A stretch of 36,090 nucleotides of DNA, taken from Streptomyces sudanensis. GTDB taxonomy: Bacteria > Actinomycetota > Actinomycetes > Streptomycetales > Streptomycetaceae. The notes under the pieces are model-generated. The model made no database searches and had not been told where the DNA came from. It saw only the letters and a program-made list of their open reading frames with translations. Shown piece after piece: positions 1 through 12,715 of the stretch. The stretch lies in the NCBI RefSeq assembly GCF_023614315.1, contig NZ_CP095474.1:2994430-3030519 (forward strand), written 5' to 3'. Each line of letters starts with the position of its first letter. Position 1 is the stretch's first letter. Position numbers and translations under genes: made by a program.

Positions 1-1420
1 CCGGCGGGAGGGCGGGGCCGCCCGCCGGGACCGCTCCCGAAGCCGCCGCGTCCGGGCGGCGCCGGGCCAGCGCGGTCCACAGGCCGAGGCCGAGCAGCAG
101 CACCGTCCCGGTGCCGATGCCGGCCGCCGCGACGAGTTCCATCGCGCCGGCGTCCCCCGCCCGCGCGCCGGCCTCCCCGTCGGCCGCCGCCCGCCGGTCG
201 TCCTCGGTGACCGAGAAGATCCCGGCCGGACCGGCGTACGGCGGCGGCGTCCCGGCCTTCCCCTCGACGTTGACGCGCAGGGTCAGCCCGTACGGCTTGT
301 CCCCGAACTCCTCCCCCACCTTCGGGTTGAGGCTGACGCGCAGGTAGTACCAGCCCGCGAAGCGGAGGGCGCCGGTCTCGCCGTCGGAGCCGAAGCGGTT
401 CTCGTACGCCACCGGCGGCAGCGGGTCGAAGGCCACCGACTTCTGCCTGCCGTCGTACGACAGGGAGTCCTCCCCGGCGACGAGGCCCAGCGCCGGGTTG
501 TACAGCGACACGGGCAGCGCGCCGCCCACGAAACCGCCACCGGTCGAACTGCCCAGGTCGGCGCTGACGAACAACTGCTGGCCCCAGTCGACGGGGATGC
601 GGTAGAAGCGGCTCTCACCGGGGCGGATGCGGTCGGTCCACTCGCCCTCGGCGAGGCCGGGCGCGTCGGAGAAGCCGGCGCCGCCGGCCCGTTCGCGCGG
701 CCCGCCCGCAGGGGGTTCGGGCGAGGCGCTGGGCCAGTTCCCGGGGGGCGCGGTCGGGCCCGCCTTCTTCAGCCCCGGCTCCAGGACGTGCCGCAGTTCC
801 AGTCCCCAGGGCTCCCCCGACGACGACTCCCCGCCCTCGCGCTCGACGACGACGTAGTACGAGCCGGCCTCCCGGCACAGCGACCGGTCCGGAACGGGCG
901 TGCGGTCGGCGTAGGCGGCGATCGGCCGGGGGAACTCGGCCGCACCGAAGCGCGCGGTGCCGCTTCCGCAGTCGGAGCCGTCCCGGTTCTGGAGGGAGAT
1001 CTCCAGTCCGTCCTGGAAGGAGGTCCGGGCGCCCGGCGGCGGCACGGCGACGGCGGAGACGTACGCGTGGGCGGTCGCCTCCAGGTCGACGCGGTAGATC
1101 AGCCTGCCGTCCCGGGGGAGGGTGTCCCGGTGGACCGCGCCGGCGGTCAGACGGGGGGCGTCGCTCGTGGTGGAGGCGCCCCGCACCGCCAGGGCGTCCT
1201 CGGCGAAGGCGTACGGGGGCGGCCCACCGGCCGCCGGGGCCGCCGGAGCCGGCGCCCCGGAGGCGAGGACCGCCGCCCCGGCCACCGCGGCCGCCACGCC
1301 GGCCCGCGATGCCCTTCCGCCACGGGTTCTCCTCGCGCGCGCTGTCGCCGCAGGGCGTCCCGCGCCGGTCCCCTCCGCCGTCCCGGTGGCCGTGCCGCAG
1401 CTCCGTCCTCGCCCGTCCAC
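1..1420 (-). CDS. Secreted, membrane-anchored protein with two tandem similar modules (3' end outside window)
   Basis: The frame was read by eye from the complementary strand; about 473 residues are visible and the gene runs off the left edge. The GTG start at 1420 is chosen because a GAGGAG ribosome site lies six bases upstream. The N-terminus is an arginine-rich stretch (RARRTRGG, residues 28-35) followed by an alanine-rich hydrophobic segment and APAPAAPAA, a plausible signal peptide. Two similar modules follow: each opens with a strand like RLIYRVDLEA or RFYRIPVDWG, continues with YVSA or FVSA, and closes with PWGLEL or PYGLTL. A transmembrane helix (VAAAGIGTGTVLLLGLGLW) followed by ARRR lies near the window edge, so the modules should face outward and a cytoplasmic tail follows. 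The modules resemble carbohydrate-binding or PPC-like beta sandwiches, but this is only inference. I do not recognise a specific function. Confidence 0.72.
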   Translation of the reverse strand, partial: MDGRGRSCGTATGTAEGTGAGRPAATARARRTRGGRASRAGVAAAVAGAAVLASGAPAPAAPAAGGPPPYAFAEDALAVRGASTTSDAPRLTAGAVHRDTLPRDGRLIYRVDLEATAHAYVSAVAVPPPGARTSFQDGLEISLQNRDGSDCGSGTARFGAAEFPRPIAAYADRTPVPDRSLCREAGSYYVVVEREGGESSSGEPWGLELRHVLEPGLKKAGPTAPPGNWPSASPEPPAGGPRERAGGAGFSDAPGLAEGEWTDRIRPGESRFYRIPVDWGQQLFVSADLGSSTGGGFVGGALPVSLYNPALGLVAGEDSLSYDGRQKSVAFDPLPPVAYENRFGSDGETGALRFAGWYYLRVSLNPKVGEEFGDKPYGLTLRVNVEGKAGTPPPYAGPAGIFSVTEDDRRAAADGEAGARAGDAGAMELVAAAGIGTGTVLLLGLGLWTALARRRPDAAASGAVPAGGPALPP

Positions 1421-1672
1421 GCGCTTCTCCTCGTCGTCTCCCTGCCCGCACCATCCTGCCCGGCGGCCGGCCTCCCCGTCCCGCCGGTCCGGGGCTCCGC
1501 GGGGTACGGCCCGGTGCGCCGGCGGGGTGCGGGCCGAAAGACGATCGTGCCTCCCGCCGGGACGGTCCGGGGAGCCGCCCGGACGAACTCGGGGGCGGGG
1601 CCGACGCGGTGCCGCCACGGAAAGGGCCCCGGTCGCTTTCCGGCGACCGGGGCCCTCATGCATGTGGCGCGC
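1421..1672. other. Intergenic region between secreted-protein gene and DLW-39 gene
   Basis: About 250 bases with no convincing gene. It should hold the promoter of the secreted-protein gene, but no clear -35/-10 pair is visible in this very GC-rich stretch. The only firm element is the strong hairpin at 1623-1656, listed separately. Confidence 0.5.
1623..1656 (-). terminator. Perfect 14-bp hairpin terminator after the DLW-39 gene
   Basis: AGGGCCCCGGTCGC (1623-1636) and its exact complement (1643-1656) flank a six-base loop TTTCCG. It lies 17 bases beyond the DLW-39 stop on the minus strand. There is no U-tract, which is usual for Streptomyces terminators. Confidence 0.8.
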
Positions 1673-1801
1673 TCACGAACCCGCGGGCACGGAGTCGGTG
1701 GCCTCCGTCCACAGGTCCTGCTCGGCGCGATCCGCCTGGATCTGGCGGTACACGAGGAGCCCGCCGATGGCGGCCAGTGCGACCAGGAGAAGCTTCTTCA
1801 C
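1673..1801 (-). CDS. DLW-39 family small membrane protein (42 aa)
   Basis: A 42-residue protein beginning VKKLLLVALAAIGG and containing the AEQDLWTEATD motif that names the actinobacterial DLW-39 family. One short N-terminal hydrophobic helix (residues 4-17) and an acidic C-terminal half suggest a single-pass membrane microprotein. The GTG at 1801 is preferred over an in-frame upstream ATG at 1858, because the family starts directly with V/MKKLLL and an ACGAGG ribosome site sits seven bases before it. Its position next to tRNA-Ile and downstream of gyrA and the DUF3566 gene is conserved in Streptomyces to my knowledge. Function unknown. Confidence 0.85.
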   Translation of the reverse strand: MKKLLLVALAAIGGLLVYRQIQADRAEQDLWTEATDSVPAGS

Positions 1802-1947
1802 CGCGCGACCTCGTCTTTCGTTGACGTAGGAGTCCTTATGCCGATCGACTATACACACCGATCGATACCAATCGGTGACCTAGTTCCGCCCCGCAGAACG
1901 GCACCGCTTCCGGGCCCGTTCGAACGACCGCACCAACCGGGAAAGGG

Positions 1948-1979
1948 CGAAGGCCCCGGTCTTCCGACCAGGGCCTTCG
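1948..1979 (-). terminator. Hairpin terminator immediately after tRNA-Ile
   Basis: CGAAGGCCCCGGTC (1948-1961) pairs with GACCAGGGCCTTCG (1966-1979) around a four-base TTCC loop with a single mismatch. It starts six bases past the 3' end of tRNA-Ile on the minus strand and so probably ends that transcript. Confidence 0.75.
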
Positions 1980-1985
1980 ATTCTG

Positions 1986-2059
1986 TGGGGCTAACAGGAT
2001 TTGAACCTGTGGCCTCATCCTTATCAGGGATGCGCTCTAACCAACTGAGCTATAGCCCC
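1986..2059 (-). tRNA. ileT: tRNA-Ile, anticodon GAT
   Basis: 74 bases that fold into a complete cloverleaf: acceptor arms GGGGCTA and TAGCCCC with discriminator A, D-loop AGTTGGTTAGAGC, anticodon loop CTGATAA with anticodon GAT, and T-arm GGTTCAAATCC. CCA is not encoded and would be added by the CCA enzyme at 31173-32612. It lies 58 bases past the DUF3566 gene on the same strand, as ileT does after gyrA in other actinobacteria. No tRNA-Ala follows. Confidence 0.97.
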
Positions 2060-2117
2060 TCCGCGCTGCGCGCTGACCTCTGAAGATTAGCGCACAGGGC
2101 GGCTCCAGCCAAAATCG

Positions 2118-2774
2118 CTACTCGTCCTCGGCGAGGGTCAGCTCCACGCCGCCGACGAAACCGGCCGACAGGTTGTAGACGAAGGCGCCCAGCGTGGCCA
2201 GCGCCGTGGCCAGCACGACGTCGATCACCGCGATCACCGACGTGAAGAGCAGGACGCGCGGCAGCGACAGGAACGCCTGGAGGTCGAATCCGTTGCTCTC
2301 CGTGGAGCCGGTCGCGTCGCTGATCGTCGCTCCGACCGTCGAGAAGACGCCCATCGCGTCCATGACCATCCACAGCACGGCCGCCGCGACGACCGTGCAG
2401 ATGCCCAGGGCGATGGAGAGCAGGAAGCTGACCTTCATCACCGACCACGGGTCGGCCTTGGCCACCCGGAGCCGTGCCTTGCGTGTCCGCGGCGTCGTCC
2501 TGGCGCCCGTGCGGGGCCGGCCGATCGAGCCCCCGGGAACGCCTCCGCGGGCGTCCTGGGCCGCGTACGCCTGCGGCGGACGGTACGGCTGGGCCGTCTG
2601 CTGGGCGGGCGGCCGCTCACCGGGCAGCGGACCGTCGCCGTACGTCTCGTGCGGGGCCTTCGACCCCCGCGGGTCGCCCACCGCGACCCTCGGGGAGTCC
2701 GTGGCAGGGCCACGGGCACCGTTCTTTCCTGAAGCGGCCGAGCCGGCCGAACCGGCGCCCGTGGCTCCGCTCAC
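2118..2774 (-). CDS. DUF3566 transmembrane protein, last gene of the gyrBA cluster
   Basis: 218 residues. The first 110 are disordered (Gly/Ala/Pro/Gln/Arg rich, ending in the basic run RTTPRTRKARLRVAKADPW). Two long hydrophobic helices follow (about 113-140, SFLLSIALGICTVV onward, and about 170-200, VLLFTSVIAVIDVV onward), and the end is acidic, LTLAEDE. This is the DUF3566 layout of the protein encoded directly after gyrA in many actinobacteria (Rv0007-like). The GTG start at 2774 has GAGGAG six bases upstream, lying inside the gyrA 3' end. Only three bases separate the gyrA stop from this start, so translation is probably coupled. Function unknown; in other actinobacteria it has been linked to the envelope or divisome, but nothing here proves this. 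Confidence 0.9.
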   Translation of the reverse strand: MSGATGAGSAGSAASGKNGARGPATDSPRVAVGDPRGSKAPHETYGDGPLPGERPPAQQTAQPYRPPQAYAAQDARGGVPGGSIGRPRTGARTTPRTRKARLRVAKADPWSVMKVSFLLSIALGICTVVAAAVLWMVMDAMGVFSTVGATISDATGSTESNGFDLQAFLSLPRVLLFTSVIAVIDVVLATALATLGAFVYNLSAGFVGGVELTLAEDE

Positions 2775-2777
2775 GCT

Positions 2778-5438
<2,661 letters not shown>

Positions 5439-5479
5439 TGCTGGTCTTCAGTCCTTTCGTGCGGTCAGCTGAGACCGAC

Positions 5480-7975
<2,496 letters not shown>

Positions 7976-8530
7976 TCAGCCGTAGGTGTCGCCGGGGCCG
8001 GTGCTGCCGGGCGCCCGCAGCGGGCCGTAGCCGCGGCGCGGGCCGCCGGGCCCGAGCACGCGGATGTGGCGCACCGTCCCGTGCCCGAGGTCCTCGTTGA
8101 GCCGGGCCACCAGCCGGGGGGCGAGCAGCCGCAGCTGCGTCGCCCACGCTGTGGAGTCGCACTGGACGGTGAGGACGCGCTCGTCGGGGTCCTCGTCGTA
8201 CCGCAGCGGCACGCAGTGCTTCGCCAGGTCCTCGCCCACGATCTGCGGCCACCGCCCCATCACCCCGCCGACCGCGGCGGGCGCCTCCCAGCCGCGCTCG
8301 GTGATCAACCGGTTGATCGCCGCGCCCAGCGGCAGCGGGTCGCGCCCGTCGGCGCGCGCCCCGGAACGCAGCCCGCCGCGCCGCGCCTGCTTCTTCTGCT
8401 GCACGGCGGCGCCCCGCGCCTTCGCCTGCTCCTTGGCGGCCCGCAGCGCCACACGCGCGAGATCGACGCCGGACGGTTCGGGGGCCGGGGCCCGCACCGC
8501 ACCCGCCGACGGCTGCGACTGCCCGCTCAT
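7976..8530 (-). CDS. dciA: DciA-like DUF721 protein, predicted replicative helicase loader/operator
   Basis: 184 residues. After a disordered, basic N-terminal half (Ala, Gln, Lys, Arg) the DUF721 core runs from about residue 68, with [41 protein letters not shown] and [14 protein letters not shown]721 proteins of the DciA type interact with DnaB helicase and replace DnaC/DnaI in most bacteria; mycobacterial DciA has been shown to act in replication initiation. I infer the same role here. The ATG start overlaps the recF stop by four bases (ATGA), indicating coupled translation. The C-terminus is an extra Gly/Pro/Arg-rich tail. Confidence 0.88.
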   Translation of the reverse strand: MSGQSQPSAGAVRAPAPEPSGVDLARVALRAAKEQAKARGAAVQQKKQARRGGLRSGARADGRDPLPLGAAINRLITERGWEAPAAVGGVMGRWPQIVGEDLAKHCVPLRYDEDPDERVLTVQCDSTAWATQLRLLAPRLVARLNEDLGHGTVRHIRVLGPGGPRRGYGPLRAPGSTGPGDTYG

Positions 8531-9657
8531 ACGCGCTCCACCGCCCCTTCCGACACCGCGTACCGCGCTCCCGCCAGCACTCCGGGCACGTCGTCGTCGA
8601 CCGCCGCCGTCACCAGCACCTGCTCGCCGGGCGCGACCAGCTCCGCCAGCCGTTCCCGCCGCCGCGTGTCCAGCTCGGCGAAGACGTCGTCCAGCACGAG
8701 CACGGGTTCGCCGCCCTCCGCGCGCAGCAGGTCGTACGAGGCCAGCCGCAGCGCCAGCGCGTACGACCAGGACTCGCCGTGACTGGCGTACCCCTTCGCC
8801 GGCATCCGGCCCAGCATCAGCCCGAGGTCGTCCCGGTGCGGCCCGACGAGGGTGACACCGCGCTCGATCTCCTGCCGACGCATGCCGGCGAGCGCGGCGA
8901 GCAGCCGCTGGTACAGCTCCTCCCGGCCGACCGGACCGCGGTCGTCACCGACCGCCGGACCGCGGTACTCCAGGGCGACGGGGCCGCCGCCGGGGGCCAG
9001 CCGCTCATACGCCTCGGCGGCGAGCGGCTGGAGCGCGGCGACGAGGTCGAGCCGCTGCGCGAGCAGTTCGGCCCCGGCCCGCGCGAAGTGCTGGTCCCAC
9101 ACGTCGAGAGTGGACAGGTCCATGGAGCGGCCGCCGTGCCGCCGGGCCATCGCGGCGGTCTTCAGGAGGGTGTTGCGCTGCCTGAGGACCCGGTCGTAGT
9201 CGGACCGCACACCGGCCATGCGCGGCGACCGGGCGGTGACCAGCTCGTCGAGGAACCGCCGCCGCTCGCCGGGGTCGCCCTTCACCAGGGCGAGGTCCTC
9301 GGGCGCGAACAGCACGGTACGTATGATCCCCAGCACGTCGCGTGGTCTGACCTGCGAGGACCTGTTGATCCGGGCGCGGTTGGCCTTTCCCGGGTTGATC
9401 TCCAGCTCGACGAGCTGCTGCCGCTCGCCCTGCCGGACGGCCGCCCGGATCACGGCCCGCTCGGCGCCGATCCGGACGAGGGGCGCGTCGGAGGACACCC
9501 GGTGGCTGCCGAGGTTCGCCAGGTAGCCGACCGCCTCGACCAGGTTCGTCTTGCCCTGCCCGTTGGCCCCCGCGAAGACGCTGACGCCCGGGTCGAGCGG
9601 GAGCTCGGCCCGGGCGTACGAACGGAAGTCGGCCAGCGACAGATGCGTGACGTGCAT
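8527..9657 (-). CDS. recF: DNA replication and repair protein RecF
   Basis: 376 residues. RecF is an SMC-like ATPase that helps load RecA at single-strand gaps through RecO and RecR. Visible: the N-terminal strand [18 protein letters not shown], Walker [10 protein letters not shown] (about 30-38), the signature region [26 protein letters not shown], and the Walker B and D-loop [14 protein letters not shown] start at 9657; the nearest purine-rich site (GAGAGG) is about 12 bases upstream, so the ribosome site is weak. The gene lies 31 bases beyond gnd and overlaps dciA by four bases. Known synteny: dnaN-(gnd)-recF-dciA-gyrB. Confidence 0.97.
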   Translation of the reverse strand: MHVTHLSLADFRSYARAELPLDPGVSVFAGANGQGKTNLVEAVGYLANLGSHRVSSDAPLVRIGAERAVIRAAVRQGERQQLVELEINPGKANRARINRSSQVRPRDVLGIIRTVLFAPEDLALVKGDPGERRRFLDELVTARSPRMAGVRSDYDRVLRQRNTLLKTAAMARRHGGRSMDLSTLDVWDQHFARAGAELLAQRLDLVAALQPLAAEAYERLAPGGGPVALEYRGPAVGDDRGPVGREELYQRLLAALAGMRRQEIERGVTLVGPHRDDLGLMLGRMPAKGYASHGESWSYALALRLASYDLLRAEGGEPVLVLDDVFAELDTRRRERLAELVAPGEQVLVTAAVDDDVPGVLAGARYAVSEGAVERV

Positions 9658-9688
9658 GGTGTGCGCCGACCTCTCCCGGCTGTGCGTG

Positions 9689-10564
9689 TTACTTGCTCTC
9701 GACCGCGTGCCCGCCGAACTGGTTGCGCAGGGCGGCGATCATCTTCATCTGCGGCGAGTCGTCCTGGCGCGACGCGAACCGGGCGAACAGCGAGGCGGTG
9801 ATCGCGGGCAGCGGCACCGCGTTGTCGATGGCGGCCTCGACCGTCCAGCGGCCCTCGCCGGAGTCCGCGGCGTAGCCCCTCAGCTTCTCCAGGTGCTCGT
9901 CGTCGTCGAGGGCGCGGACGGCCAGGTCCAGCAGCCAGGAGCGGATGACCGTGCCCTCCTGCCAGGAGCGGAAGACCTCGCGGACGTCCGTGACGGAGTC
10001 CACGGCCTCCAGCAGCTCCCAGCCCTCGGCGAAGGCCTGCATCATCGCGTACTCGATGCCGTTGTGGACCATCTTCGCGAAGTGGCCGGCACCGACCCTG
10101 CCCGCGTGGACGGAACCGAACTCGCCCTCCGGCTTCAGCGCGTCGAAGATCGGCTGGACCTTCGCGACGTGCTCGGCGTCGCCGCCGTACATGAGCGCGT
10201 AGCCGTTCTCCAGACCCCACACGCCGCCGGAGACGCCGCAGTCGACGAAGCCGATGCCCTTGGCCGCCAGTTCCCCGGCGTGCCTCTCGTCGTCCGTCCA
10301 GCGGGAGTTGCCGCCGTCGACGACGACGTCCCCGGGGGAGAGCAGCTCGGCCAGCCGGTCGATGGTGGTCTGGGTGGCCTCGCCGGCCGGGACCATGACC
10401 CACACGACACGCGGGCCCTTCAGCCTGTCCACAAGTTCCTCGAGGCTGTGGACGTCGGCGAGGTCTGCGTTGCGGTCGTACCCGACGACGGTGTGGCCCG
10501 CGCGGCGGATGCGCTCGCGCATGTTGCCGCCCATCTTGCCGAGGCCGATGAGACCGAGCTCCAT
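9689..10564 (-). CDS. gnd: 6-phosphogluconate dehydrogenase, decarboxylating, short (NAD-type) form
   Basis: 291 residues. Converts 6-phosphogluconate to ribulose 5-phosphate plus CO2. Rossmann motif GLGKMG (7-12) at the N-terminus, the substrate loop VDGGNSRW, and the catalytic helix [15 protein letters not shown] with the active lysine. At about 300 residues it belongs to the short class rather than the 470-residue NADP class. The second strand ends in YDRN with an aspartate, suggesting NAD preference (inference). ATG at 10564 is chosen over an in-frame upstream start at 10633: AAGGAAG lies five bases before it and the Rossmann fold begins at once. Its insertion between dnaN and recF is typical of Streptomyces; it has no obvious link to replication. 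Confidence 0.93.
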   Translation of the reverse strand: MELGLIGLGKMGGNMRERIRRAGHTVVGYDRNADLADVHSLEELVDRLKGPRVVWVMVPAGEATQTTIDRLAELLSPGDVVVDGGNSRWTDDERHAGELAAKGIGFVDCGVSGGVWGLENGYALMYGGDAEHVAKVQPIFDALKPEGEFGSVHAGRVGAGHFAKMVHNGIEYAMMQAFAEGWELLEAVDSVTDVREVFRSWQEGTVIRSWLLDLAVRALDDDEHLEKLRGYAADSGEGRWTVEAAIDNAVPLPAITASLFARFASRQDDSPQMKMIAALRNQFGGHAVESK

Positions 10565-10598
10565 CAGATCTTCCTTACGCGTTGTGTGCGAGTTCGTA

Positions 10599-10628
10599 CC
10601 CGCGTCCGAGACTACGCCCGGACGCGGG
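10599..10628 (-). terminator. Hairpin between dnaN and gnd
   Basis: CCCGCGTCCG (10599-10608) and its exact complement (10619-10628) flank a ten-base loop in the 91-base gap after the dnaN stop. Partly complementary flanks (TGTGCG and CGCACA) extend it. It probably ends or attenuates the dnaN transcript before gnd. Confidence 0.6.
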
Positions 10629-10655
10629 CGCACACCTGGGGGGTCGGCCGCTCGG

Positions 10656-11786
10656 TCAGCCGCTGAGCCGGACCGGCATGATGAGGTACTTGTACGCCTC
10701 GTCCGCCTCCGCGTCCACGGCCGGCTTGCCGCTCAGCAGGGCGGGCTTGGTGGACGTGGTGAAGGACAGCTGGGCGACCGGCGCGTCGATGGCGCTGAGG
10801 CCGTCGAGCAGGAACGTCGGGTTGAAGGCGATCGAGATGTCATCGCCCTCCAGCTGCGCGTCGACGCGCTCCACAGCCTGTGCGTCGTCGCTGGAGCCGG
10901 CCTCGAGGATGAGCACGCCCTGCTCGAAGCTGAGCCGCACCGGCGTGTTCCGCTCGGCGACCAGCGCCACGCGCTTCACCGCCTCCACGAAGGGGGCCGT
11001 CTCGATCGTCGCGATCGAGTTGAACTCGGTGGGGAACAGCGTCCGGTACTTCGGCAGGTCGCCTTCGAGCAGTCGGGTGGTGGTGCGGCGCCCGGCCCCC
11101 TCGAAGCCGATCAGACCCTCGCCGGCACCGGAGCCGGCCAGCGCCAGCGTCACGGTGTCCCCGCTGGTCAGCGCCTTGGCCGTGTCCAGCAGCGTCTTGG
11201 CGGGCACCAGGGCGACCGCCGAGGCGTCCGGGGACTCCGGCTTCCACAGGAACTCGCGCACCGCGAAGCGGTAGCGGTCGGTGGAGGCCAGCGTGACCCT
11301 GTCGCCCTCGATCTCGATGCGCACGCCCGTCAGGACGGGCAGCGTGTCGTCACGGCCCGCGGCGATGGCCACCTGGGCGGCGGCGGAGGCGAAGACCTCG
11401 CCGGGCACCGTGCCGGTGGCGGTCGGCATCTGCGGCAGCGCCGGGTACTCGTCCACAGGCAGTGTGTGGAGGGTGAAGCGGGACGAGCCGCAGACCACCG
11501 TCGCCCGCACACCGTCCGTGGAGATCTCCACCGGCCGGTTGGGGAGGGCGCGGCAGATGTCGGCGAGCAGCCGCCCGGACACCAGGACCGTGCCGTCCTC
11601 CTCGATCTCGGCATCGACCGAGACCCGCGCGGAGACCTCGTAGTCGAAGCTGGAGAAGCTCAGCGCACCGTCCTCGGCCTTCAGCAGAAGGCCCGCGAGC
11701 ACGGGCGCGGGCGGCCGGGCCGGGAGGCTGCGGGCCACCCAGGCCACCGCCTCCGCGAGTACATCGCGCTCCACCCGGATCTTCAC
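10656..11786 (-). CDS. dnaN: DNA polymerase III beta subunit (sliding clamp)
   Basis: 376 residues, the normal length. Dimeric ring clamp that gives the polymerase processivity. Family features include the N-terminal KIRVERDVLAEAVAWVARSLP, LAGLLLKAEDGALSFSSFDYEVS, the middle VLTGVRIEIEGDRVTLASTDRYRFAVRE and the C-terminal YLIMPVRLSG that ends almost all clamps (YxxMPxR). GTG start at 11786 with the strong ribosome site AGGAGG nine bases upstream. The gene abuts oriC and is transcribed away from it, co-directional with the left fork. Confidence 0.98.
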   Translation of the reverse strand: MKIRVERDVLAEAVAWVARSLPARPPAPVLAGLLLKAEDGALSFSSFDYEVSARVSVDAEIEEDGTVLVSGRLLADICRALPNRPVEISTDGVRATVVCGSSRFTLHTLPVDEYPALPQMPTATGTVPGEVFASAAAQVAIAAGRDDTLPVLTGVRIEIEGDRVTLASTDRYRFAVREFLWKPESPDASAVALVPAKTLLDTAKALTSGDTVTLALAGSGAGEGLIGFEGAGRRTTTRLLEGDLPKYRTLFPTEFNSIATIETAPFVEAVKRVALVAERNTPVRLSFEQGVLILEAGSSDDAQAVERVDAQLEGDDISIAFNPTFLLDGLSAIDAPVAQLSFTTSTKPALLSGKPAVDAEADEAYKYLIMPVRLSG

Positions 11787-11964
11787 CGTAAGCCGCCTCC
11801 TGCTGTTGCTGGCTCGCCCTGTGCTGGCCTTCCTCGTCCGGCATCCGGTTCGTCCCCCGCCGCAGCGGTCGCTCCGGGATGCCGGGGACCAGTCTGACGT
11901 ACGCCGCCGACACTCGACGCGGCCCGGGGGTCAAATCGTGTCGGGGTGCAGCCGGAGCGCCGGA

Positions 11965-12540
11965 GCCGAGTTGTGCACAGGCCCCGCTTCCAACCGAAAT
12001 CCCCGCTAACTCTGTGTGGGAGTAGTAGTAGGGCCTGTGGAAACCGTGGATAACCCTGTTCACGCAGGTCACAGCTGAAATTTTGTCCACCGGCCCTGTG
12101 GGCGGCAGCCGTGGACAACTAAGGCTTGTTGTGGATGCAGCAAAGTTCTGCACAGCCGATGCACAGGGGACGCCGAGTTCTCCCCAGCGCGGTCCCCAGT
12201 TTTACCCACGTTCCCCACAGCCCAACCCGGCTCGCTGGTGTGACCGCTTTCACTCGTCGTGGTGACCGGGGGTGTTTCGTTGCCGAACAGTGGACCGCGG
12301 TGTGGAGAAGCTGTGGACCGCGAGGCTGCACCTGTGGGTCGCCGGTGGACAGCGGCGACCGACGCCTGTGGGCACAGGCATCATCCACAGCCTGTGGATG
12401 ATGCCTGACCACAAATCCACAAGGCTGTGAGCTGGAACGATCACCTCGTCTGCTCCCAGGCTGTGGACAGGTTTCGGATAACTTCCCAGTCCCCACCCTG
12501 TGGACGAGTCAGAACCGCGAAACCTGTGGAAAACGATGTG
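11965..12540. other. oriC: oriC: chromosomal replication origin with clustered DnaA boxes
   Basis: Non-coding region between dnaN and dnaA. Against the Streptomyces consensus TTGTCCACA the clearest boxes are 11971-11979 (TTGTGCACA), 12045-12053 (CGTGGATAA), 12083-12091 (TTGTCCACC), 12110-12118 (CGTGGACAA), 12301-12309 (TGTGGAGAA), 12381-12389 (TCATCCACA), 12393-12401 (TGTGGATGA), 12462-12470 (TGTGGACAG) and 12499-12507 (TGTGGACGA). Weaker candidates are at 12036-12044, 12146-12154, 12211-12219, 12312-12320, 12344-12352, 12413-12421 and 12525-12533. The boxes lie in both orientations, forming a left group (to about 12220) and a right group (from about 12300), with a box-poor middle of about 80 bases. 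There is no obvious AT-rich 13-mer array, as is known for Streptomyces origins. Confidence 0.95.
12375..12407. repeat. 33-nt palindrome inside oriC made of two facing DnaA boxes
   Basis: CAGGCATCATCCACA (12375-12389) and its exact complement (12393-12407) surround a three-base GCC loop. Each arm contains the box TCATCCACA, so the two boxes are in opposite orientation only three bases apart. It could extrude as a cruciform or nucleate a DnaA dimer. Confidence 0.85.
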
Positions 12541-12659
12541 ACCGCCACAGCTATTCGAACAATCCCGTCCCACCCGTACACGCCGACCGAGCCCGCCGTC
12601 CCCCGCCGCTCCCTCCCGGGCGGGTCCGATGGGAGACGGATCGCAGGGCGCCGGGAACG

Positions 12660-12699
12660 ACGGAGGGCGTCCCGGAACCCGTCCCGGGACGCCCTCCGT
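12660..12699 (-). terminator. Perfect 16-bp hairpin terminator of dnaA
   Basis: ACGGAGGGCGTCCCGG (12660-12675) and its exact complement (12684-12699) flank an eight-base loop, 17 bases past the dnaA stop. As dnaA reads toward the origin, this hairpin would keep its transcript from running into oriC. Confidence 0.88.
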
Positions 12700-12715
12700 G
12701 CGCCGTACCGCGCCG

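Noticed and set aside
615-1454. 279-residue minus-strand frame in the first gene
   Set aside because: It is an arginine/glycine-rich off-frame reading of the secreted-protein gene; the neighbouring frame gives a signal peptide, duplicated modules and a membrane helix.
10425-10433. DnaA-box match CTGTCCACA in gnd
   Set aside because: Single isolated match inside a coding sequence; the motif is short enough to occur by chance, and no second box is near.
11787-12715. Small open frames across oriC
   Set aside because: They change frame over DnaA boxes, have no ribosome sites and no coding-like composition; the region is the origin.
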